This document shows, piece by piece, positions 35,681-43,331 of a stretch of 64,000 nt of DNA. The position numbers and the translations under genes are program-made. Position 1 is the stretch's first letter. The number at the start of each line of letters is the position of its first letter. Origin of the DNA: Brevibacterium sp. CCUG 69071 (lineage in GTDB: Bacteria; Actinomycetota; Actinomycetes; Actinomycetales; Brevibacteriaceae); the NCBI RefSeq assembly GCF_021023135.1, contig NZ_PGFV01000003.1, positions 434,001-498,000 of the forward strand, written 5' to 3'. The notes below the pieces were generated by a model. That model did not search any database. It was not told where the DNA came from and was given only the letters and a program-made list of their open reading frames with translations.

Positions 35681-35697
35681 GTTTCTTTCAGTGAAAC
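35681..35697. promoter_or_regulatory. IclR-type operator, site E
   Basis: GTTTCTTTCAGTGAAAC, 131 bp from site D and 92 bp before the CoA-transferase start, in an AT-richer stretch that probably carries the promoter of the five-gene rightward unit. Confidence 0.7.
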
Positions 35698-35789
35698 TCT
35701 AGGCTCCCTCATCGGTGAGGAGATGACTCGTCGCTGAGGGCTGGAGGACGATCCGGTTGAACTTCCGGATCAGACGAGGGAGAGAAACT

Positions 35790-36992
35790 GTGAGCAATCA
35801 ACAATCCGCTCCTCTGGACGGCATCAAGGTCATCGATGCCTCGACGATCATCGCGGGTCCGCTCTGCACGCAGATCCTCGGCGACAACGGCGCCGAGGTC
35901 ATCAAGATCGAGCATCCGTCGAAACCCGACGGCCTCAGGGGACACGGTTATCAGAAAGACGGCCAGCCCATCTGGTGGAAGGAAGTGTCGCGCAACAAAC
36001 GCGGCATCGCCCTCAACCTGGGCAGGCCGGATGGGGCAGAGGTGCTGCGTCGCCTGGCCGCCGGCTCAGACGTCCTCGTCGAGAACTTCCGGCCGGGGAC
36101 GCTCGAACGGTGGGGAATCGGGCCCGAGGAGCTCCACGAGATCAACCCGGGGCTCATCATCGTCCGGATCACCGGGTTCGGACAGGAAGGCCCGTACTCA
36201 GCGCGGCCTGGTTTCGGCACCCTTGCCGAATCGATGAGCGGCTTCGCACACCTCACCGGACCCTCCGACGCCCCGCCGAGCCTCCCGGCCTTCGGTCTTG
36301 CAGACAGCATCTGCGGAATCGCCGCCTCTTCGGCGACCATGATGGCGCTGCGTCACCGAGACGCCACTGGGGAGGGGCAGGTGGTCGACATGAGCATCCT
36401 CGAACCCATCCTCACAGCCGTCGGGCCCTCACCGACGGTCTACCAGCAGCTGGGCGTCATCGGGCAGCGCAACGGCAATCGCTCGGTGAATAACGCCCCC
36501 CGAAACACCTACCTGACCTCCGACGACAAGTGGATCGCGATCTCGACGAGTGCTCAGAGCATCGCCGAACGCGTCATGCGCCTCGTCGGGCACCCTGAAG
36601 TCATCGACGAGCCCTGGTTCGCCAGCGGAACGGGACGCGTCGAGCACGTCGACCTCCTCGATGACTATGTCTCCCGATGGGTGGCAGAGCGTGAGCTCAA
36701 GGCCGTCGTCGACGCCTTCACCGAGGCCGGCGCGGCCATCGCGCCCATCTACGATGCCGCGGACGTCGTCAGCGACCCCCATATCCGCGAAACCGAGATG
36801 CTCACCGAGGTCGACGACCCTGACCTCGGCCCACTGCTTCAGCACAACCTGCTGTGGCGGATGTCGAAGTCACCCGGCTCGATCCGCTTCACCGGACGTG
36901 ACCACGGTGCCGACACCGACGCTGTGCTCCGCGAAGCCGGGTACGGAGACGAGGAGCTGAACAATCTGAGAGAAAGCGGTGCGATCAAATGA
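35790..36992 (+). CDS. CaiB/BaiF family III CoA-transferase
   Basis: 400 residues. Typical N-terminus (GIKVIDASTIIAGPLCTQIL), NKRGIALNLGRPDG, VENFRPGTLERWGIG, and the catalytic aspartate in ADSICGIAAS (Asp172). Family III enzymes move CoA between carboxylates; relatives use oxalate, carnitine, itaconate, citramalate, mesaconate or succinate. The GTG at 35790 has GGGAG seven bases upstream. It is first in a rightward run, overlapping the next gene by ATGA. With the CitE-like lyase it forms an activation-plus-cleavage pair. Confidence 0.9.
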   Translation: MSNQQSAPLDGIKVIDASTIIAGPLCTQILGDNGAEVIKIEHPSKPDGLRGHGYQKDGQPIWWKEVSRNKRGIALNLGRPDGAEVLRRLAAGSDVLVENFRPGTLERWGIGPEELHEINPGLIIVRITGFGQEGPYSARPGFGTLAESMSGFAHLTGPSDAPPSLPAFGLADSICGIAASSATMMALRHRDATGEGQVVDMSILEPILTAVGPSPTVYQQLGVIGQRNGNRSVNNAPRNTYLTSDDKWIAISTSAQSIAERVMRLVGHPEVIDEPWFASGTGRVEHVDLLDDYVSRWVAERELKAVVDAFTEAGAAIAPIYDAADVVSDPHIRETEMLTEVDDPDLGPLLQHNLLWRMSKSPGSIRFTGRDHGADTDAVLREAGYGDEELNNLRESGAIK

Positions 36993-37804
36993 CCGATCAA
37001 CTCGTCGAAGCGATCAGCCAGGGCCTACGGACCTATGACCTCGCGCGACAGCTGCGCGTGGGAATGCCGCAGTCCCCCAACCACCCCCAGTTCTGGCATG
37101 TGCTGCCGCGTCGCCACGGTGACAAGGTCCGTGCCGATGGAGGCAGCGCGGCCAATGACATGATCACCACCGGCACCCATGTCGGCACCCATATCGATGC
37201 GCTCGCTCACGTCAGCCAGGACGGACGGCTCCACGGCGGACAGGATGCCGACGACGCCTGCCTCGGCGGCAAATATGTCGAACACGGCGTGCACACGATC
37301 GAGCCGATGATCCGACGCGGCGTCCTCATCGACGTCGCCGCGCACAAAGGAGTGGCCACCCTCAAGGGCGGCTATGAGATCACCCTCGAGGACGTCCACG
37401 CGACACTGAAGGCCCAGGGCACCGAGGTGCGCCGGGACGACGTGGTCCTCATCCGCTCGGGATGGGGTGCGAAGTTCGACGAAGGAGACGCCTTCGTCGG
37501 CGGTCCCACCGGGGTACCCGGCATCGGGGAGGAAGTCGGACACTGGCTCGCCGAGCAGGGGATCCATGCCGCCGGCGCCGATTCCATCGCCTTCGAATGT
37601 CTCCGGCCCGGAGCGGGCCACGGACTGCTTCCCGTCCACCGAATCTTCCTCGTGGAGAACGGAATCTACATCATCGAGGCCATGAACCTCGAAGAGATCT
37701 CCGAGCACCGAGCCTACGAGTTCACCCTCGTGCTCGTCCCGCTCAACATCTTCGGTGCGACCGGTTCGCCGGTGCGCCCCCTGGCGGTGGTCGCCGGTGA
37801 CTGA
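36989..37804 (+). CDS. Cyclase-family metal-dependent hydrolase (KynB-like)
   Basis: 271 residues with the metal motif HxGTHxDxxxH: His64, His68, Asp70 and His74 in GTHVGTHIDALAH. Relatives include bacterial kynurenine formamidase and isatin hydrolase, which hydrolyse amide or lactam bonds with Zn2+ or Mn2+. Here it probably opens or trims an amide in the pathway. No kynurenine genes are nearby, so kynB is not used. It overlaps the CoA-transferase by 4 bp and the next gene by 8 bp. Confidence 0.85.
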   Translation: MTDQLVEAISQGLRTYDLARQLRVGMPQSPNHPQFWHVLPRRHGDKVRADGGSAANDMITTGTHVGTHIDALAHVSQDGRLHGGQDADDACLGGKYVEHGVHTIEPMIRRGVLIDVAAHKGVATLKGGYEITLEDVHATLKAQGTEVRRDDVVLIRSGWGAKFDEGDAFVGGPTGVPGIGEEVGHWLAEQGIHAAGADSIAFECLRPGAGHGLLPVHRIFLVENGIYIIEAMNLEEISEHRAYEFTLVLVPLNIFGATGSPVRPLAVVAGD

Positions 37805-39221
37805 GACGACCCTGTCACAGCACATCGCCGCGTTCGCGCAGGCAGCGACCTTCGACTCCCTGCCCCCCGAGGTCGTCGACAGCGTCCGCGGGCGGATCCT
37901 CGACACCCTGGGCATCTGCCTCGCCGCCACCGCGTTGCCGACGAGCCATGCGGCCATCGACTGGGTAGGTCACCAAGGGGGTATCGCCGAGGCCACGGCC
38001 TTCGGTCTCGAGCAGAAGGTCCCGGCCGCCGGCGCCGCATTCGTCAACGGAGTGCTCGCTCATTCCCTGGACTACGACGACACCCACCTGCCCTCGGTCC
38101 TCCACCCCAGCGCCTCGACGATCCCAGCCGCCCTCGCAGCGGCCCAGGCCAATGAGTCCAGCGGCGAACAAACCATCGCCGCCATCGCTGTGGGCATCGA
38201 GGTGGCCGTCCGGCTCGGTATGGCCGGCTATGACAGCGAAGCGGGGAACTCCGTGTTCTTCGAACACGGTCAGCACGCCACCTCGATCACTGGAGCAATG
38301 GGGGCCTCTGTCGCGGCCGGCATGCTCCACGGCCTCGACGAGGCGGGCCTGGCCGATGTGCTCGGGGTGACCGCTTCGATGGCTTCGGGCATCATCGAGT
38401 CCAACCGGACGGGCGGGACCGTCAAGCGTATGCATGCCGGTTGGGCCGCGCATTCGGCGGTCTCGGCAGCGCAGCTGGTGCAGCGAGGCTTCACCGGTCC
38501 GCCCACGGTCCTCGAAGGACGATTCGGCTTCTTCGAAGCCTGGCTGCACGGCAACTTCTCCGCCGAGGAGATCACCGAGGGCCTGGGCACAACATGGTCC
38601 GTTCCCTCGATCTTCTTCAAGCCCTATCCGGCGAACCACTTCACTCACGCGGCTATCGACGCCGCCCTCGCGCTGCGGGAGAAGGGTCTCGTCCCCTCCG
38701 ACATCGATAGCGTCGAGGTGGGTGCTGCCACAGCGCCCGCCCGCACCATCGGTGAACCGATCGAGGTCAAACGTGCCCCAGAGACCGGCTACATGGCACA
38801 GTTCAGCGCCCCGTTCGTCGTGGCAGCCGCCCTCACCGGAGGCGGTGGACTCGGACTCGGCCTTGACGACTTCACCGATGACCGTGCCACCGACCCGGCA
38901 ATGCGGGAGATCATGGCCAAGGTCAGTGTCACCGCCGATGCGGAATGCGACGAGATCTTCCCTCACCAGTTCCCTGCGGTGCTGCGGGTGCGCACGAAGG
39001 ACGGTCGGGAACTGGTCGAAAAGGTGCTCGCCAATCGCGGCGGCCCCGACCGGCCGCTGAGCTTCGAGGAACTGGCAGCGAAGTTCGAAGACAACGCCGC
39101 ACGTGTGTGCAGCGAGGAACAGCTTGCGGACATGCGCGACACGATTGTCCGGTTCGAACACCTCGCCGAGGTCTCCCCGGCTCTGAAGCTTGGCCTTGAG
39201 ATCCACGTGCCACCACTCTGA
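37797..39221 (+). CDS. MmgE/PrpD family protein, paralogue 2
   Basis: 474 residues. MmgE/PrpD pattern: RGRILDTLGICLAA, HSLDYDDTHLPSVLHPS, FFEHGQHATSITGAMGA, GGTVKRMHAGWAAHS, FKPYPANHFTHAAIDAA. The DDTH and KRMHAGWAA motifs are closer to classical 2-methylcitrate dehydratase-type members than is the copy at 32355, implying different substrates or steps. The GTG at 37797 lies inside the end of the preceding gene, so it is coupled. Confidence 0.87.
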   Translation: MTETTLSQHIAAFAQAATFDSLPPEVVDSVRGRILDTLGICLAATALPTSHAAIDWVGHQGGIAEATAFGLEQKVPAAGAAFVNGVLAHSLDYDDTHLPSVLHPSASTIPAALAAAQANESSGEQTIAAIAVGIEVAVRLGMAGYDSEAGNSVFFEHGQHATSITGAMGASVAAGMLHGLDEAGLADVLGVTASMASGIIESNRTGGTVKRMHAGWAAHSAVSAAQLVQRGFTGPPTVLEGRFGFFEAWLHGNFSAEEITEGLGTTWSVPSIFFKPYPANHFTHAAIDAALALREKGLVPSDIDSVEVGAATAPARTIGEPIEVKRAPETGYMAQFSAPFVVAAALTGGGGLGLGLDDFTDDRATDPAMREIMAKVSVTADAECDEIFPHQFPAVLRVRTKDGRELVEKVLANRGGPDRPLSFEELAAKFEDNAARVCSEEQLADMRDTIVRFEHLAEVSPALKLGLEIHVPPL

Positions 39222-39346
39222 CCACCAACACACCGACTCACCACCGGGCTGGGTCCGTACCTCGCGGCCCCGTCCGGGATCGGACAAGCAACTCGCCGAT
39301 TCGGGATCCGATCGGACCGGCACCCAACGTATTCAAAGGAGAAATC

Positions 39347-40819
39347 ATGTCGGACTACGACCTGCTCATCACCAACGTCAAGGTCATCGGCGCGAACGCG
39401 GAGCCCTTCCACGGTGACATCGCCGTCAAGGACGGTGCTGTCGCGGCCCTCGGTGCGGGAATCGATTCGCAGCGGGCCGAGCGCGTCGTCGACGGTCAGG
39501 GCAAACTCGCATTTCCCGGTGCAGTGGACGCCCACCAGCACTGGGGCATCTACAACGAGCTGCGCGAAGATGCTGCCTCCGAATCACGCGCTTCGGCGCA
39601 GGGCGGTGTGACCACGGGGATCACTTATATGCGCACCGGGCAGTACTACCTCAACCAGAGCGGCCCGTACAAGGAGTTCATGCCGAAGGTGCTCGAGGCC
39701 AGCGATGGCCAAGCCCATATCGACTACACCTTCCACGTGGCTCCCATGTCGAAGGAACACATCTCGGAGCTGCCGGTTCTGGCCAAGGACTTCGGGATCA
39801 CCTCCTTCAAGATCTTCATGTTCTACGGCGGCTTCGGACTTCACGGCGCGTCATCGAGCCAGCGTGACTTCCTCATGTTGCCCGAGGGCGAGAACTACGA
39901 CATCGCCCACTTCGAAGCGGTCATGCGCGGAGTTCAGAAGCTGCGCGACGAACTGCCCGAATACGCCGACGAGATCTCCCTGGGCCTGCACTGCGAGACC
40001 GCGGAGATCATGCGCGCCTACACGCAGATGGTCCGCGATGAGGGTGAGCTGACGGGGCTCGAAGCCTACAGCGCCGCGCGGCCGCCGCACTCCGAGGGAC
40101 TGGCCATCACGATCGCCTCCTACCTCGCGCACGAGACCCAGCTGCCGACGATCAACCTGCTCCACCTCTCCTCGGCCAAGGCACTCGAAGCCGCTGTGCT
40201 CATGGGACGCACGTTCCCGCACGTGAATTTCCGGCGCGAAGTCACGATCGGGCACCTGCTGGCCAGCTACGACTCGGCTGCCAACATCGGCGGGAAGGTC
40301 AACCCGCCGCTGCGTTCGCAGGACGATATCGAAGCACTGTGGCAGCACCTGGCCGCAGGTGACGTCGACTGGGTCGTCAGTGACCATGCCTGCTGCAGCG
40401 AGGAGGACAAGTTCGGACAGGGCGAGGACAAGGACGATGTGTTCGCCGCCAAGTCCGGATTCGGCGGTGCCGAATACCTCCTTCCCGGACTCGTGGGCGA
40501 GGGGCTCAAGCGCGGCGTCTCCGAACAGCGGATCGCGCAGCTGCTCTCCTGGAACCCGGCCCAGCGCTTCGGACTGACGAAGAAGGGCGATATCGCCATC
40601 GGCTATGACGCCGACATCGCGCTCGTGGACACGACCAAGACCACGGTCATCGCCCCCGAGCACTCAGAATCGACTCAGGAATACACGCCGTTCGAGGGCT
40701 TCACCCTCGAAGCCGCGGTGACAGACACCTTCGTCCGCGGCAACCACGTGCTCCACGAGGGCGAACTTGCCGATGAGGCCATCGGTCGCTTCATTCCCCG
40801 CGGGCCTGGAGCGAACTGA
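39347..40819 (+). CDS. Dihydropyrimidinase/hydantoinase-like amidohydrolase
   Basis: 490 residues. All metal ligands of the D-hydantoinase type can be placed: His63 and His65 (DAHQHWG), carboxylated Lys155 (TSFKIFMFYGG), His215 (GLHCETAE), His273 (LLHLSSAKALE) and Asp346 (SDHACC). These binuclear Zn enzymes open cyclic ureides, imides and related rings. Its presence with a racemase-family protein points to a cyclic amide or imide substrate. AAAGGAG lies six bases before the ATG. A 125-bp gap separates it from the MmgE/PrpD gene. Confidence 0.87.
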   Translation: MSDYDLLITNVKVIGANAEPFHGDIAVKDGAVAALGAGIDSQRAERVVDGQGKLAFPGAVDAHQHWGIYNELREDAASESRASAQGGVTTGITYMRTGQYYLNQSGPYKEFMPKVLEASDGQAHIDYTFHVAPMSKEHISELPVLAKDFGITSFKIFMFYGGFGLHGASSSQRDFLMLPEGENYDIAHFEAVMRGVQKLRDELPEYADEISLGLHCETAEIMRAYTQMVRDEGELTGLEAYSAARPPHSEGLAITIASYLAHETQLPTINLLHLSSAKALEAAVLMGRTFPHVNFRREVTIGHLLASYDSAANIGGKVNPPLRSQDDIEALWQHLAAGDVDWVVSDHACCSEEDKFGQGEDKDDVFAAKSGFGGAEYLLPGLVGEGLKRGVSEQRIAQLLSWNPAQRFGLTKKGDIAIGYDADIALVDTTKTTVIAPEHSESTQEYTPFEGFTLEAAVTDTFVRGNHVLHEGELADEAIGRFIPRGPGAN

Positions 40820-40890
40820 ACCGAAGCGCCGCGCCCCGTGGTTCGACCTCGGGAGCACAGAGACTGAGATCCATCACCGGGAGGAATGAC

Positions 40891-42261
40891 GTGAGCACGA
40901 GCGAAATCGACGGACCAGATGTTGTCGTGGCTGGAGCCGGAGGAGGACTGGTGGCCGCTCTGCGGGCAGCCGAGGCCGGACTTTCGGTTCTGGTTCTCGA
41001 TTCGAATGAGAGCTTCAGACGCGGCAACAACACCTCGATGTCCACGGCCATGATTCCGGCGATGGGGACGCGATACCAGAAGGAGGCGGGAGTGCGCGAC
41101 AGTCCGCAGACCTTCCTTGACGATGTGTCCGCGAAGACCCACGGGGACTTCAACTCCGTGGCCGCGGGTGCCTTGGCCGAGTCGAGTGCTGAACTCGTCG
41201 AATGGTTGGCAGACACGGTGGGCCTCGACATCTCGCTGGTGACGAACTTCGCCTATCCGGGGCACAGCGTCATGCGCTGCCACACGATCCCAGGGCATTC
41301 CGGGGCTGCGATGCTCGACGGCATCCTTGCCGCAGTCAGAGCATCGGACCTCATCGACATGTTCGTTCCGGCGCGGCTGGTCGATTTCCTCACGGAAGGC
41401 GACACCGTCACCGGTGTCGTCGTCGTGACACCGGCGGGTCGAGAGGAGATCCCGACTCGTGCCGTCGTTCTCGCGACGAATGGCTACGGTGCAGACGAGG
41501 AGCTGCTCGGCGAGAACATCCCTGAGATCTCCGAGGCGATCTACTACGGCAGCGAGCACTCACGCGGTGATGCCGTGCGGATCGGTCAGCGGTTCGGTAT
41601 TGCCGTGGACTACCTCGATGCCTACCAGGGACACGCGGGTCTCGCGATGCCCGCGGCATCTCTGGCGACCTGGGCCACCGTTATGCACGGAGGATTCCTG
41701 GTCAACAGCAATGGTCTGAGGTACGGAGACGAGACGAAGGGGTATTCCGAATACGCCGCCGAATCATTGAAGCATGCGCAGGAGGGGTCATGGATCATCA
41801 TCGACCAGCGGATCCATGATTCCTGTCTCGAGTTCGCCGATTATCAGAACGTCGTCCAGAGCAACGGTGTGCGTTGGGCCGAGAGTGTCGAGGAACTGGC
41901 TGAGATTAGCGGCATCTGTGCCGAAGGCCTGAACAGCACTCTGGAGACGTCGCGAGCATCGGCGGCCGGTTCACCCGATGACTTCGGCCGTGAGAACTGG
42001 GAGGCACCGTTGGAGGGTCCACTCGCCGCGATCCACGTGCGCCCCGCCCTCTTCCACACCCAGGGTGGATTGCGCATCGATGCTTATGCACGCACCCTCC
42101 GCGAAGACGGATCACAGCTCAACGGCCTCTACGCAGCGGGCGGGGCGGCCGCCGGAATCTCGGGTCACGGAGCTAGCGGCTATCTGGCCGGCAACGGACT
42201 GCTCCCGGCCCTGGGGTTGTCCTTTATCGCAGCATCACACATCGTCTCGTCTCTGAGCTGA
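40891..42261 (+). CDS. FAD-dependent dehydrogenase, fumarate reductase/TcuA-like
   Basis: 456 residues. N-terminal FAD motif VVVAGAGGGLVAALRAAEAG, a substrate-domain, and a C-terminal FAD clamp (NGLYAAGGAAAGISGHGASG, then YLAGNGLL). This is the FAD_binding_2 family that contains fumarate reductase flavoprotein, urocanate reductase, ketosteroid dehydrogenase and tricarballylate dehydrogenase TcuA. It would add or remove hydrogens across a C-C bond next to a carboxylate. GGAGG lies before the GTG at 40891. No b-type cytochrome partner is adjacent, so the electron acceptor is unknown. Last gene of the cluster. Confidence 0.83.
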   Translation: MSTSEIDGPDVVVAGAGGGLVAALRAAEAGLSVLVLDSNESFRRGNNTSMSTAMIPAMGTRYQKEAGVRDSPQTFLDDVSAKTHGDFNSVAAGALAESSAELVEWLADTVGLDISLVTNFAYPGHSVMRCHTIPGHSGAAMLDGILAAVRASDLIDMFVPARLVDFLTEGDTVTGVVVVTPAGREEIPTRAVVLATNGYGADEELLGENIPEISEAIYYGSEHSRGDAVRIGQRFGIAVDYLDAYQGHAGLAMPAASLATWATVMHGGFLVNSNGLRYGDETKGYSEYAAESLKHAQEGSWIIIDQRIHDSCLEFADYQNVVQSNGVRWAESVEELAEISGICAEGLNSTLETSRASAAGSPDDFGRENWEAPLEGPLAAIHVRPALFHTQGGLRIDAYARTLREDGSQLNGLYAAGGAAAGISGHGASGYLAGNGLLPALGLSFIAASHIVSSLS

Positions 42262-42479
42262 AACGACCTGTAAACCGCATCGTAGTAGGTACCTCTGCTG
42301 CGTGAGCTTCGGAGAACGGGTGGCTGAACGCTTGACCTGTTCGACTGCTGAGATGAGTGTTCCGCGAATACAACATTCATGTTTGCCTGGCTTCTCTCCG
42401 TCGTCACCTCGGGTTTTCCTCGCCGAGGTGGCGGGACGGCTTCATGGTCGCGCAGGTTCAGGTGCGAAAACCTGGAGAC

Positions 42480-43253
42480 ATGACAAATTCTCAGCTTCCC
42501 GCCATCATCGCGGCCTCACACGTGACCAAGCACTACAACCAGACCTATGCGCTCGCCGGCGTCGATCTCAGCATCGGACTCGGCGAATCCCTTGCGATCA
42601 TGGGCCCCTCCGGGTCCGGCAAGACCACCCTGCTGCACTGTCTGGCCGGAATCATTCGACCCGACGAGGGAGTCATCCGGCTCCAGCCCACCGATCGCAC
42701 CGCCGCAGCCGAGATTACCTCCCTCAAGGATTCCGGACGGACCGCTCTGCGCCGGGAGGTCTTCGGCTTCGTGTTCCAACAGGGCCTGCTCCTGCCCGAA
42801 CTCACCGCCGAAGACAACGTCAGCCTGGCCGCAATGCTCGCCGGCATGACACGAGTCGAGGCCACCAAGCACGCACACGCCTGGCTGCACCGACTCGGAC
42901 TCGCCGAGCACCTCGGCAAGCGAATCGGCCAGCTCTCCGGCGGCCAGGCCCAACGCGTGGCAATCGCCCGCGCCCAGGTCACCCAGCCCGTGGTCACCTT
43001 CGCCGACGAACCGACCGGTGCCCTTGACTCCAGAACCTCCGCCGAGGTGCTCACCGAACTCCTCCACTCGACCGTCGGACGCGGCTCGACCTTGGTCGTC
43101 GTCACCCACGACGAAACCGTGGCGGCCCGCTGCTCACGCATCGTCCGCCTCGCCGACGGACGCATCGTCTCCGACACGGCGAATCAGTCGGCCGTGCACG
43201 ACCCGACCCGGGACCAGCCGACCGTCTACCGGTCGGCCGAGAACACCCGCTGA
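42480..43253 (+). CDS. ABC exporter ATPase (MacB/LolD type)
   Basis: 257 residues. Walker A GPSGSGKTT, Q-loop FQQGLL, signature LSGGQAQR, Walker B VVTFADEPTGALD, and D-loop typical of MacB/LolD/FtsE-like ATPases. Works with the FtsX-type permease 78 bp downstream. The ATG at 42480 is preceded by GGAG only two bases away; an in-frame ATG at 42444 is an alternative. Such pairs export lipids, peptides or antibiotics, often after self-induction, but no sensor kinase is adjacent. Confidence 0.88.
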   Translation: MTNSQLPAIIAASHVTKHYNQTYALAGVDLSIGLGESLAIMGPSGSGKTTLLHCLAGIIRPDEGVIRLQPTDRTAAAEITSLKDSGRTALRREVFGFVFQQGLLLPELTAEDNVSLAAMLAGMTRVEATKHAHAWLHRLGLAEHLGKRIGQLSGGQAQRVAIARAQVTQPVVTFADEPTGALDSRTSAEVLTELLHSTVGRGSTLVVVTHDETVAARCSRIVRLADGRIVSDTANQSAVHDPTRDQPTVYRSAENTR

Positions 43254-43331
43254 GCGCTGCCCGACTGCGCAGCGGCGCACTCGACCTCGCCCCGAACGAA
43301 CACACCGCACGTCCCGCTCAAAGGAGCCCTT

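Noticed and set aside
36989..37804. Naming the cyclase-family gene kynB (kynurenine formamidase)
   Set aside because: The metal motif is shared by the whole family, and no tryptophan or kynurenine pathway gene is near.
26640..42261. Catabolic cluster as a transposon or integrative element
   Set aside because: No transposase, integrase, tRNA or flanking direct repeat is visible. Transfer is possible but not shown.
42301..42480. A small gene starting at the ATG near 42378, upstream of the ABC exporter
   Set aside because: The frame is short, Arg-rich and lacks a ribosome binding site; TTGACC and TACAAC nearby look more like promoter elements.
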